A stretch of 64,000 nucleotides of DNA, from positions 744,001-808,000 of the forward strand of contig NZ_LFND01000003.1 in NCBI RefSeq assembly GCF_001045465.1, written 5' to 3'. Made by a program: the position numbers and the translations under genes. The DNA comes from Chryseobacterium angstadtii (GTDB lineage: Bacteria > Bacteroidota > Bacteroidia > Flavobacteriales > Weeksellaceae). Position 1 is the first letter of the stretch. Every line of letters begins with the position of its first letter. Of the stretch, positions 18,082 through 26,717 are shown piece after piece. The notes beneath the pieces were generated by a model. The model had not been told where the DNA came from and ran no database searches. It saw only the letters and a list, made by a program, of their open reading frames with translations.

Positions 18082-19536
18082 ATGAATATGAGAATACCTA
18101 TTATCCGTCTGATTTCAACACAGTTTTGGAAACAGTCATTACAGAATAAGGCGGTTCTTTTTCTTCTGCTGATCCTCAGCCTCCTGTTTGCTTTTGCAGC
18201 GTACACCGGATGGGAGGATTATAAAATACAGGAAGATATCAGGACTGAGCATCAGACAGAAGTCCGCCAGCAGTGGGAAGATAAGCCGGACAAGCATCCT
18301 CACAGAATGGCCCATTACGGATACCTGATTTTCAGAGCGAGATATCCGTTGAGCTTTTTTGATTATGGATTGGAGCGGTATATGGGAAGTTCAGTCTTTC
18401 TGGAAGCTCATAAGCAGAATACGGTTAATTTCTCCGAAGCCGGGTTTTCTTCCGGAATGCTGAGATTCGGGGAAGTAAGTACAGCCATGATTTTACAGAC
18501 TCTGATTCCTCTGTTTATATTTTTTCTTGGTTTTAGTTGTATTTCAGCAGAGCGGGAAAATAATACACTCAAAGTACTCATCAGCCAGGGAGCAGCGTGG
18601 AAAGAGATCTTTGCAGGAAAGATTATAGGGCTGCTTGGGTTGGTAAGCATGGTTTTTATTCCTGTGATGATCCTATCCACAGTGATTTGGTTTTCCCTTA
18701 CAGGTTTTAAAGGCGCTTTCGACGAATTTTTGCGGTTAGTTTGGATCGCAGCGGTCTATTTGGTTTACTTTTTTATCATTTGCAGCGTTTGTGTGATGGT
18801 GTCTGCGGTAAGCAGAACCTCAAAGTCTTCCTTAGTTAAGCTGATTGGTTTATGGTTGCTGTTTATCATCATCATTCCAAGAACGGCTCAGGCTTTTGGA
18901 GCTTATCTGTATCCGGCGCCCTCCAAGATAGATTTTGATACCAAAGTAGAAAACGAACTGGTAAAAACCGGAGACAGTCACAATCCCAAAGATATCTACT
19001 ATAAAGGAATAAAGGATTCCTTGCTGCAGGCTTATCAGGTAAAAACCACAGAAGAGCTTCCTTTTAATTACAGCGGTTACATAATGGCTGAAGGAGAGAA
19101 GATCAGTTCCGGAATTTACAATAGATACTGGCAGAAACAGCTTGATATTTATGAAGAGCAGAACAGCGTCAACCGTTCACTTGCTTTTGTTAATCCTTTT
19201 CAGGCGGTCAAAGACCTGTCTACAGCACTAACAGGATCAGATTTCAATTCCTACATTAGTTATCAGGAACAGGTAGAAGCTTACAGGTATCAGCTGGCCC
19301 AGCTCATGAATAAACTGCAGATGGAAAATATCAGCAATAAAAAACAGCAGGAAAATGATAAACCCTATACCATTAGCAGAGATCACTGGAAAGAACTTCC
19401 CGATTTTCAATACAGATTTATTACCGGGAATCAGCTGTTTCAGAATGAGATTACGTCCTTAATTTCCCTTTTGCTATGGACTCTCGGTATTCTGTTGTGC
19501 CTTTACATCATGTCTAAAACAATAAAAATCAATTAA
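18082..19536 (+). CDS. ABC-2 type permease with DUF3526-like domain
   Basis: Starting at 18082 (MNMRIPIIRLISTQFWKQ), just after the TonB receptor stop, gives 484 residues; an upstream ATG at 18004 overlaps the receptor and is less likely. One TM segment near residue 25 is followed by a long periplasmic loop (residues 50-130), then about five TM segments between 140 and 270, another large extracytoplasmic loop, and a final TM. Text such as CISAERENNTLKVLISQGAAW is typical of ABC-2 permeases. It pairs with the next gene, overlapping in layout. Confidence 0.85.
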   Translation: MNMRIPIIRLISTQFWKQSLQNKAVLFLLLILSLLFAFAAYTGWEDYKIQEDIRTEHQTEVRQQWEDKPDKHPHRMAHYGYLIFRARYPLSFFDYGLERYMGSSVFLEAHKQNTVNFSEAGFSSGMLRFGEVSTAMILQTLIPLFIFFLGFSCISAERENNTLKVLISQGAAWKEIFAGKIIGLLGLVSMVFIPVMILSTVIWFSLTGFKGAFDEFLRLVWIAAVYLVYFFIICSVCVMVSAVSRTSKSSLVKLIGLWLLFIIIIPRTAQAFGAYLYPAPSKIDFDTKVENELVKTGDSHNPKDIYYKGIKDSLLQAYQVKTTEELPFNYSGYIMAEGEKISSGIYNRYWQKQLDIYEEQNSVNRSLAFVNPFQAVKDLSTALTGSDFNSYISYQEQVEAYRYQLAQLMNKLQMENISNKKQQENDKPYTISRDHWKELPDFQYRFITGNQLFQNEITSLISLLLWTLGILLCLYIMSKTIKIN

Positions 19537-19538
19537 TC

Positions 19539-20888
19539 ATGTACCTTTTATTATTTAAGAACTTTATCCGTTCCCAATCTGCCTATCTGGGAATGTTGTT
19601 CCTGATGTTCTCAGGACTGGTAAGTATTTTTGTTGGAAGGCAGTTTATAGACAAGCAAAAAGCCAATATTGATCATACGGCAGTGTATCAGAAAGAACAT
19701 ATTGAGAGATACACAGGCTATATTGAAAAAGACCTTGGACTTCTGCTGTACTACCTGAAATTCGGGTTGGTGAATAAAACAGACAACCTGAATGGCCTGT
19801 TGATAGGGCAGAGAGACGTGAATCCATCCATACAGAGTCTGACGATCAGAAATCTGGAAGGGCAGAAGTACGATACGGATCTTCAGAATCCTGTCAGCCT
19901 CCTTCTGGGAAGTCTGGATCTGGGATTTGTGATTATTTTTCTGTTTCCGCTCGTGATTATTTCCTACTGTTATAATCTTTTGTCCGAAGAAAAAGAGGAA
20001 AGTACATGGATTCTGCTTTCCGTGCAGTCTCAAACCCCATTCAGGATCTTGTTTCAGAAATTCATGGTCCGTTTTGCAGTGATTACCGGAGTTTTATTTT
20101 TTCTGATTATTCTGGCCATTCCCATCCTTGATTTGAGGATTAATGCGGCATTGGGCGGTTTTGTTTTGGTCTCACTCTTCTATATTATCGTTTGGTTTGC
20201 ATTAAGTTTTTGGGTGGTTTCCTGGAATAAGAGCTCCAGAGCGGGCGCTGCGGGGCTTCTGTGTTTTTGGATTGTTTTAACCGTTATTCTTCCTGCGGTT
20301 CTCAATCATTTTATTTTAAATCAATATCCTTTACCGGAAGCATTGGATACGGCTATTGAGCAGAGAGAGGCCTATCATGAAAAATGGGATACCGATCAGA
20401 AACCGACTATAGAAAAGTTTTACAGACATTATCCTCAATTCAGATCTTATGGATTTCCGGAAGGAAATTTCAATTGGCTTTGGTATTATGCCATGCAGCA
20501 GATGGGTGATGACGAATCCAAAGACCAGGCTGATCAGCTGAACGAAAAGCTTTGGAAGAGAGAAGAAATGAGCCGTACGCTTTCTTATTTTGTTCCCGGA
20601 CTTCATGTGCAGTTTCAGTTAAGTGATCTTACAGGGTCCGGATTAGCCGATCAGTTGAGGTTTATACAGGAGACAGAACAGTTTCATGAGAAGAAAAGGC
20701 TTCTTTTTTATCCTAAAATCTTTGCGAATGAGCCTACGGGAAATACCAACTGGAAACAGTTTCAGCTGGAATATTACAATAAACGGAGTACAATCAGGTG
20801 GTTGGTAATGCTGGGACCGCTATTGCTGTTCGGTTTGCTGTTTTATGGTCTGGGAGTTATTAATTTCAGGAAGCAGACAGTTTTGTAA
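19539..20888 (+). CDS. ABC-2 type permease with DUF3526-like domain (second)
   Basis: 449 residues, starting 2 nt after the first permease and probably translationally coupled. The layout is the same: one N-terminal TM, a periplasmic loop, five TMs (residues 125-265), a large loop with YFVPGLHVQFQLSDLTGSG, and a terminal TM. YNLLSEEKEESTWILLSVQS is the counterpart of the permease motif in its partner. The two probably form a heterodimer with the 233-residue ATPase. Last gene of the operon. Confidence 0.85.
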   Translation: MYLLLFKNFIRSQSAYLGMLFLMFSGLVSIFVGRQFIDKQKANIDHTAVYQKEHIERYTGYIEKDLGLLLYYLKFGLVNKTDNLNGLLIGQRDVNPSIQSLTIRNLEGQKYDTDLQNPVSLLLGSLDLGFVIIFLFPLVIISYCYNLLSEEKEESTWILLSVQSQTPFRILFQKFMVRFAVITGVLFFLIILAIPILDLRINAALGGFVLVSLFYIIVWFALSFWVVSWNKSSRAGAAGLLCFWIVLTVILPAVLNHFILNQYPLPEALDTAIEQREAYHEKWDTDQKPTIEKFYRHYPQFRSYGFPEGNFNWLWYYAMQQMGDDESKDQADQLNEKLWKREEMSRTLSYFVPGLHVQFQLSDLTGSGLADQLRFIQETEQFHEKKRLLFYPKIFANEPTGNTNWKQFQLEYYNKRSTIRWLVMLGPLLLFGLLFYGLGVINFRKQTVL

Positions 20889-21182
20889 GAGGATATTTTA
20901 GGGTATTATTAAAAAATCATGTTTTGCAACTGAAAATTATACGTTTTAAAATTGGAAAATTGTATAATCTAAACATAGAATTTTGGAATAAAAATAAATG
21001 TAGTGACAGGGCGATGAAATAATTTCGGAATAATCTTCCAAAAGGCTTGATATGGCTAATAAAATGGATGAATTTTTAATGTAAATGCAAAAAATAACAG
21101 TCTGATGGATTAAAAGCAGAAAAAAATAGCATTTTAACCCAAACTTTTTTAATCTGAGCTAGGCTGGAATTACCATAAAACC
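20889..21182. other. Intergenic region upstream of the histone-like gene
   Basis: No open frame or structural RNA recognised. The sequence is AT-rich with several runs of A and T, perhaps an upstream activating stretch for the strong-looking promoter at 21183. Confidence 0.4.
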
Positions 21183-21190
21183 TATATTTG
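21183..21190 (+). promoter_or_regulatory. Promoter -7 box for the histone-like gene
   Basis: TATATTTG matches TAnnTTTG exactly, 20 nt before the start codon; the transcript leader would be short. Confidence 0.6.
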
Positions 21191-21210
21191 CAGCCTAAAT
21201 TTTAAAAATA

Positions 21211-21387
21211 ATGAAAGAACTAATTGAAAAAATCAACGCTGAATTCGAAGCGTTTGCAACTGAGGCTAACCAACAAGCAGAAAAAGGAAACAAAGCTGCA
21301 GGTACAAGAGCTCGTAAATCAGCTTTGGAACTTAGCAAACTGTTCAAAGAATTCAGAAAAGTTTCTGTAGAAGAAGCTAAAAAATAA
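21211..21387 (+). CDS. Small histone H1-like DNA-binding protein
   Basis: 58 residues starting MKELIEKINAEFEAFATEAN, with QQAEKGNKAAGTRARKSALE in the middle and KEFRKVSVEEAKK at the end. This is the short Lys/Ala-rich H1-like protein found across Bacteroidota, thought to coat or compact DNA. It has its own -7 box just upstream and a strong terminator just downstream, so it is a monocistronic, probably highly expressed gene. No enzymatic motif is expected or seen. Confidence 0.85.
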   Translation: MKELIEKINAEFEAFATEANQQAEKGNKAAGTRARKSALELSKLFKEFRKVSVEEAKK

Positions 21388-21396
21388 TTTGTTCTC

Positions 21397-21424
21397 AAGC
21401 CGGCTCACTGAGCCGGCTTTTTTT
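21397..21424 (+). terminator. Rho-independent terminator of the histone-like gene
   Basis: AAGCCGGCTC and GAGCCGGCTT pair perfectly over 10 bp with a 3-nt loop and a T-tract. Confidence 0.92.
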
Positions 21425-21602
21425 ATGCCTTGATTTAGAGTTTCCACAAGAAATAGGGTGAATCGGTTTGCGCCAGAGTTTTTTATTCTTAGGTAAAATT
21501 GATTAAGAAAATATCTCACTAATACAGTTAATGAGATACTACCTATCATTTTATATCATTAGAAAATGTTTCTGTGTGTTAGACTTTTTTGCTCGGAATT
21601 CA

Positions 21603-22559
21603 TTATAACTTCAGTCTCCAGATTGATCCATTCTTGGTTTGGGTTTTTATAAGTTTTTGACTGTCTGTTAATTGATTAAGAAATTCCTCGCTCTTATCTC
21701 TTTGAATGCCGGATAATTCCGAAAATTCCCTTGCAGTAAGACTGTTATATATTGAAAATAATGATTTCCAATCTTTTGAATACTCATATTTATCTGCGTC
21801 AGGATACAATTTCAATAGAGCTGTCTCGTAAAAAGAGTAAGGCTTGGATCCGGAAATAATCTCTCTGTCACCATTATTATTCTCAAAGAAAATGGTAGGG
21901 AAGGCTCTTACTCCATAACCTTTTGCCTGTTCTAAATCCTGCTCAAACATTAATTTTGCAGAATTTTCAAAATCTGTTTTCAATTTTTTCACATCCAAAC
22001 CTGCCTTTTGAGCTGCTTCTGTTATGTGTTCCCAGCGGGTAATATTCTTTTTTTCAAGAAAAACCAGCTCTCTAAGCTCTCTTAGAAAAACAACAGCCTT
22101 TTCATTATCCTGTATTTGCGCTCCCTTAAACGCTACAGAAGGAGGAAAAGAAGATTGCAAAGGGTCTTGAAGCCAGACGTCTCCATCTATCGGCATATCA
22201 TAATATATACTTACTTCATCCCAATGGTGGGCTACATCAGAAGGTTTACTGATACCTCCTGAATTATAACTCCAGTTAGGCAGAAGTCCTCCCATCCGGT
22301 ATTCTATTGTAATATACTTTCCATACTCCAGTTTTAATTTTCTTAACTGGGGCTCTATTCCCCAACAGGAAGAACAAATAGGATCTGTAAAGTAGATCAT
22401 CTTTACAGGGACTTCTTTTGACTGAGCATGAATGTTTTTTATTACTAACCCTTTCTCCTCAAATGGCAGTATTTCACACATTCCATTCTCAATATTGCAC
22501 AAAAGCGGATTGTTTTTTTCAGGATTTTTTATCGAAGTGTGATCTATTGTGTTTTCCAT
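21603..22559 (-). CDS. DsbA family thioredoxin-like protein
   Basis: The start at 22559 (MENTIDHTSIKN) is preferred, giving 318 residues; an upstream ATG at 22604 is possible. The active site DPICSSCWG has Cys62 and Cys65, and GLLPNW follows as in the DsbA/FrnE/SpxH branch. AFPTIFFENNNG supplies the cis-Pro loop. The C-terminal 60 residues (LTAREFSELSGIQ, EEFLNQL, WRLKL) look like a small winged helix, as in Bacteroidota members. No signal peptide, so it is cytoplasmic. Its 5' end overlaps the end of the SnoaL-like gene by 41 nt, indicating coupling. A divergent HxlR regulator suggests redox- or electrophile-dependent control. Confidence 0.82.
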   Translation of the reverse strand: MENTIDHTSIKNPEKNNPLLCNIENGMCEILPFEEKGLVIKNIHAQSKEVPVKMIYFTDPICSSCWGIEPQLRKLKLEYGKYITIEYRMGGLLPNWSYNSGGISKPSDVAHHWDEVSIYYDMPIDGDVWLQDPLQSSFPPSVAFKGAQIQDNEKAVVFLRELRELVFLEKKNITRWEHITEAAQKAGLDVKKLKTDFENSAKLMFEQDLEQAKGYGVRAFPTIFFENNNGDREIISGSKPYSFYETALLKLYPDADKYEYSKDWKSLFSIYNSLTAREFSELSGIQRDKSEEFLNQLTDSQKLIKTQTKNGSIWRLKL

Positions 22560-23052
22560 TTCTATTTTTTTTAAAAAGTCTTTCAGCTGCGGCCGTGTTG
22601 GCATATTCTTCCATTCTGGTGATCAAACCGTTTTCAACAGTGTATACCTGAACCCATTTCTGTTCAAGAATATTTCCGTTGACTTTAATCTTCTGTTTTT
22701 CGTATCCCAAAGCCACTACGGTATTATTTTCTGCCAGCATTTTAAGCACTTTAAAATCCAGGATTTCTACATTGGAAGAAATGTTGGTGATAAATTGAAC
22801 CACACCTTTTTTGCCTTCATAAGATCCTGTGTAAGGAATTGCGCGAGGACCTTCATAAATCCAGACTGTTTTTTCTGAAACTGTTTTTTTAAGGCTTTCC
22901 ATATCCCCTTTTCCAAAGGCTTCAAACATCTTTCCTACCACTTCCAGTGGCTGGGATTTTACCTGTGCTTTAATAGCGGATGGAATTAAACCAAGCACAA
23001 ATATCCCAATTATAGCCGGCTTTTTTAATACTATTTCCAGTTTGTTTTTCAT
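22519..23052 (-). CDS. SnoaL/NTF2-like secreted protein
   Basis: 177 residues with a signal peptide (IGIFVLGLIPSAIKAQ). The body is an NTF2-like cone fold: EVVGKMFEAFGKGDMESLKK, then TVWIYEGP, GSYEGKKGVVQFI, and a long antiparallel sheet ending EQKWVQVYTVENGLITRMEEY. Such proteins are enzymes or ligand carriers of diverse function. The first gene of a two-gene minus-strand unit with the DsbA-like gene; a TAGATTTG -7 box at 23091-23084 lies about 35 nt upstream. Confidence 0.8.
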   Translation of the reverse strand: MKNKLEIVLKKPAIIGIFVLGLIPSAIKAQVKSQPLEVVGKMFEAFGKGDMESLKKTVSEKTVWIYEGPRAIPYTGSYEGKKGVVQFITNISSNVEILDFKVLKMLAENNTVVALGYEKQKIKVNGNILEQKWVQVYTVENGLITRMEEYANTAAAERLFKKNRNGKHNRSHFDKKS

Positions 23053-23072
23053 TGTATTTTAAATTTTAATTA

Positions 23073-23150
23073 AAAGTATAATGCAAATCTAAAGTATACT
23101 AACTTTCAAATCACTATGGATTTCCTTTTATAAACTGATTTCCTTTAGGA
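23073..23150. promoter_or_regulatory. Divergent promoter/operator region between SnoaL-like and HxlR genes
   Basis: AAAGTATA occurs at 23073-23080 and 23091-23098, and GATTTCCTTT at 23119-23128 and 23137-23146; both pairs are 18 bp apart. The minus-strand -7 box TAGATTTG (23091-23084) lies between the AAAGTATA copies. TTTCCTTTAGGAAA is a small palindrome. Confidence 0.5.
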
Positions 23151-23201
23151 AACTATCTTACTTTTTTTATATCTTTATGAAATATTTCTTAAATCAATAG
23201 C

Positions 23202-23573
23202 ATGAAAAAAAAAGCCATTGTAAATAATAATTTAAACTGTAAAACCAGAATATTAGCTATTAAAGATACCATGGGAATCTTATCCGGGAAATGGAAATTT
23301 CATATCCTTGGAACTTTGATTATGGGAGGCAAGTTGCGTTTTATGGACCTTTTAAGGGAAATTGATGGAATAGGGGCCAAAATGCTTTCTAAAGAGCTTC
23401 AGGACATGGAAATTAATCATCTGGTAACCCGTACTATTTTAAATACAAAACCAGTGACAGTGGAATACGAAATCACAGAATATGGAAGAACAGTGGAACC
23501 TATAATAGATGAAATCGCTAATTGGGGGATTAATTACAGGAATTCAATATACCGGGAACATAAAACCTCATAG
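23202..23573 (+). CDS. HxlR family transcriptional regulator
   Basis: 123 residues, one winged-helix domain of HxlR type: MGILSGKWKFHILGTLIMGGKLRF, then LLREIDGIGAKMLSKELQDME (recognition helix) and the wing VEYEITEYGRTVEPII. A single Cys13 lies N-terminal to the domain, the place of the redox or electrophile sensor Cys in some relatives. It is transcribed away from the SnoaL/DsbA-like pair, and phased repeats lie between them, so autoregulation and control of that pair are likely. Confidence 0.88.
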   Translation: MKKKAIVNNNLNCKTRILAIKDTMGILSGKWKFHILGTLIMGGKLRFMDLLREIDGIGAKMLSKELQDMEINHLVTRTILNTKPVTVEYEITEYGRTVEPIIDEIANWGINYRNSIYREHKTS

Positions 23574-23732
23574 CCATTTATAATTTAGAAATGCAAATAT
23601 TGAGATGATCTAATCAGACTATGAAAACGATTGCAATATTAGAAGTTCTTTCTATAAATCTGCGAGAAGCAACAATTATTTCGGAACTCATAATTTGAAC
23701 CATTGCTTTTTTTAGCTAATTATACGGATACT

Positions 23733-24881
23733 ATGAAACATTTTTACCTTTTTATGATCCTTCTTTCCGGGTTTTTCACAGCCCAGAAATTAAAAGTAGT
23801 CGATTCCGAAAACGGAAAACCTATATCGCACGCGAGAGTTATTCTTCGCGATCAGATTGTTTATACCAATGAAGATGGCTTTGCACCCGTCAGTAATGAA
23901 GCTTCCGATTTTGAAGTTTCGGCTTCCGGTTATCAGAAAAAGAAAGTAGCGGTCTTTAATTCTCAGATCAGGTTGGCTCCTGCCTATAAAAATGTAGGAG
24001 AAGTGAAAATAGCAAGTGTAGATATAAGAAAACTTTTTGGAGACGTAAGTAAAAACTATCACAAAAGATATTACAACGAACCTTCTCTTTATGATGTAGT
24101 GTATAAAGAGAAGAGGCTTGATAATGATAAACTCTATTTCCTGGTGATTGCAGAAACCAAATTATGGAGCAAGAGCAATCATTACAACTATAAAGAAGGC
24201 ATCCGGAAAAATTATGATGAAATCCTGCAGATGCAGCTGAATAATGTAAAATATCTGAAAAATATAAAAGCCGACACTATATTTACCACAGGAAGCAAAG
24301 AGTTTTCGCATGAGTATATGGGAAATTATTTCTTCAATTTTGAACTGAACCGGACTTTGGGGCATATAAGAAATATTGGTTCTAAATATTCGGGAAAGAT
24401 GGTTTTCGAGGAGGGAGATGAGCAGCTGATCACTTTTAAGATCAATTCCTCAGTTGGGATTGAACTGAAAGGGGAGCTTAAATACAATACAACAGATAAA
24501 GTCATTACCTACTTTGAAGTACATTATATACAAACCGGTTATCCTCCTGTAAGAAGAAAAACGGCAGAAGGAGTAGAATACGATTATCAGCTTGGAGATG
24601 CTTCCCTTATTTTCGATTTTTACAAAAAAGACGGCAGTTATCTTCCTGCTATGACCCGGTTTGAAGGGGATAAATACTCCGCATTCTATCTTGGGAAGAA
24701 GCACGAAAGAAAATTCAGCAGGGAAATTATTTATAATACTTTTGAGAAATCCGATAAGGAAGGATTGACTCAGAAAGTAGATTTCAGTAAAAATATCTGG
24801 GAAAATGTACCTGTGAAAGAACAGAAAGAAGATGCCGTTCTGCTTTCTGCAGAGGAACAGGCTTTTGTCAATGAAAAGTAA
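23733..24881 (+). CDS. Exported protein with carboxypeptidase regulatory-like domain
   Basis: The ATG at 23733 gives a signal peptide (MKHFYLFMILLSGFFTAQ); an upstream TTG at 23703 is less likely. 382 residues. Residues 19-75 form a short beta-sandwich (VVDSENGKPISHARVILRD) of the carboxypeptidase regulatory/TonB-receptor N-domain type. The remainder is beta-rich, without a recognised catalytic motif. Proteins of this kind are common outer-envelope proteins of unknown role in Flavobacteriia. The M28 peptidase follows on the same strand after 126 nt. Confidence 0.75.
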   Translation: MKHFYLFMILLSGFFTAQKLKVVDSENGKPISHARVILRDQIVYTNEDGFAPVSNEASDFEVSASGYQKKKVAVFNSQIRLAPAYKNVGEVKIASVDIRKLFGDVSKNYHKRYYNEPSLYDVVYKEKRLDNDKLYFLVIAETKLWSKSNHYNYKEGIRKNYDEILQMQLNNVKYLKNIKADTIFTTGSKEFSHEYMGNYFFNFELNRTLGHIRNIGSKYSGKMVFEEGDEQLITFKINSSVGIELKGELKYNTTDKVITYFEVHYIQTGYPPVRRKTAEGVEYDYQLGDASLIFDFYKKDGSYLPAMTRFEGDKYSAFYLGKKHERKFSREIIYNTFEKSDKEGLTQKVDFSKNIWENVPVKEQKEDAVLLSAEEQAFVNEK

Positions 24882-25007
24882 GGTTTTGGGGCGAAAAGTC
24901 AAAATGAGAAATTGACATTTTATTCCCTGATTCTTTTAGCTTTTTCATCCCATAATCCCTTTGTCCTTCCCATAAATTCTACTATCTTTAAGCTTTCAAT
25001 AAATATT

Positions 25008-26579
25008 ATGAAGATAAATAGATTTTTTGCTGTGCCTGCGGTTGTGCTGGCTGCCCAGTTCTCATGGGCTCAGGTGAAGGTAGATCCTAATGAAAAACTG
25101 AATCCTATTGTAAAAAGCTTTGTAGATGAAATCAACAACAGTTCCCAGCTGGAAAATATGGCCTATGAGCTTCTGGACGGCATTGGACCACGTCTTGTTG
25201 GAACACCTGAAATGTTGGCCGCCAATGAATGGTCTGCAGAAAAGCTCCGTTCATGGGGAATAGATGCCAACCTTCAGCAGTTCGGAACATGGAAAGGATG
25301 GCAGCGTGGGATTACCCATGTAGATATGGTATATCCGCGTGTGAAATCTCTTGCCGCAACGCAGCTTGCATGGAGCCCGGCTACCAAAAAAGCCGTGGAA
25401 GCAGAGGTGGTGATTCTTCCGAAAGTTTCTTCCAAAGCCGAGTTTGATGCATGGCTTCCTTACGCAAAAGGGAAAATAGTACTTATCGCACAATACCAAA
25501 AGATCGGCCGCTCCGATGAGCAGATCAAAGAATTTGCCACTCCTGAGCTTTACGAAAAATTGAAAGCAGAAAAGGAAAAAGCAGCAAAAGATTTCCGTGA
25601 CTATGTGAAAAATATAGGCTACGACAATAATACCCTTCCGGAAGCTCTTGAAAAAGCCGGAGCAGCAGGAATTGCTATTTCCAACTGGACAGGAATCATG
25701 GGAGCCAACAGAATTTTCGGGGCTAAAACCTCAAAGATTCCAATGATAGACATTGATGTAGAAGATTACGGAATGCTTTACAGAATGGCAGAAAATGGCG
25801 CTAAACCTAAAATCAAGGTGGAAGCGCAGTCTAAGATCCTTCCTGATGCGAAAAGTTTTAATACAATCGGAATGATCAAAGGAAAAGAAAAACCGGAAGA
25901 ATATGTCATCCTTTCTGCTCACCTGGATTCATGGGACGGAGCACAGGGCGCAACAGACAACGGAACCGGAACGCTTACCATGCTGGAGACCATGAGGATT
26001 TTAAAGAAATATTATCCCAACAATAAAAGAACAATTGTATTAGGTCTTTGGGGAAGTGAAGAGCAGGGACTTAACGGATCAAGAGGTTTCGTAGCAGATA
26101 ATCCGCAGATCATGAAAGGAGTACAGGCTGTATTTAATCAGGATAACGGAACCGGACGTGTCGTTAATATCAGCGGTCAGGGATTCGTAGATTCTTACAG
26201 CTATATCGGAAAATGGCTGAACGGAGTTCCAAAAACGGTAAGAGATCAGATTAAAACAGATTTTCCCGGAATGCCGGGCGGCGGAGGTTCGGATCATGCT
26301 TCATTCGTGGCAGCAGGAGTTCCGGGCTTCTCTCTAAGCTCACTGAACTGGGGATATTTCGGATATACCTGGCATACAACAAAAGATACCTATGACAAGA
26401 TTGTTTTCGATGAGGTGAAAAACAACGTGGTATTAACAGCTGCTTTAGCTTACATGGCTTCAGAAGATCCTGAATTTACAAGCAGAGAAAGAAGAATAAT
26501 GCCTCAGGATGATAAAGGTGAAACGGTAAAATGGCCGGAAGCGAAGGAGCCGAGGAGGAGTTCTAAGGAGTATAAGTAA
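25008..26579 (+). CDS. Secreted M28 family zinc peptidase
   Basis: Starting at 25008 gives a signal peptide (MKINRFFAVPAVVLAAQFSWAQ) and 523 residues; the upstream ATG at 24912 adds an unlikely extension. A PA-type insertion lies around residues 120-260. The catalytic domain shows SAHLDSWDG (His305), GATDNGTG (Asp317), GSEEQGL (the Glu pair), FNQDNGTG and GGGGSDHASF, the co-catalytic two-zinc set of M28 aminopeptidases and carboxypeptidases. It probably acts in the periplasm or outside on peptides. The heptamer minisatellite starts right after its stop. Confidence 0.9.
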   Translation: MKINRFFAVPAVVLAAQFSWAQVKVDPNEKLNPIVKSFVDEINNSSQLENMAYELLDGIGPRLVGTPEMLAANEWSAEKLRSWGIDANLQQFGTWKGWQRGITHVDMVYPRVKSLAATQLAWSPATKKAVEAEVVILPKVSSKAEFDAWLPYAKGKIVLIAQYQKIGRSDEQIKEFATPELYEKLKAEKEKAAKDFRDYVKNIGYDNNTLPEALEKAGAAGIAISNWTGIMGANRIFGAKTSKIPMIDIDVEDYGMLYRMAENGAKPKIKVEAQSKILPDAKSFNTIGMIKGKEKPEEYVILSAHLDSWDGAQGATDNGTGTLTMLETMRILKKYYPNNKRTIVLGLWGSEEQGLNGSRGFVADNPQIMKGVQAVFNQDNGTGRVVNISGQGFVDSYSYIGKWLNGVPKTVRDQIKTDFPGMPGGGGSDHASFVAAGVPGFSLSSLNWGYFGYTWHTTKDTYDKIVFDEVKNNVVLTAALAYMASEDPEFTSRERRIMPQDDKGETVKWPEAKEPRRSSKEYK

Positions 26580-26580
26580 G

Positions 26581-26664
26581 AGTTAAGAATTAAGAATTAA
26601 GAATTAAGAGTCAAGAATCAAGAATCAAGAATCAAGAATCAAGAATCAAGAGTCAAGAGTCAAG
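26581..26664 (+). repeat. Heptamer minisatellite, 12 units
   Basis: Twelve 7-bp units in tandem: AGTTAAG, three AATTAAG, AGTCAAG, five AATCAAG and two AGTCAAG. They begin immediately after the peptidase stop codon and are non-coding. Unit variants are grouped, as expected from slipped-strand expansion. Confidence 0.92.
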
Positions 26665-26717
26665 ATTTTAGATTTCAGACATTAGATTATATTAGGAAAA
26701 AACAGGGGCTGTACAGA

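Noticed and set aside
24912-25007. Upstream start codon for the M28 peptidase
   Set aside because: The ATG at 25008 gives a standard signal peptide; the extension buries it.
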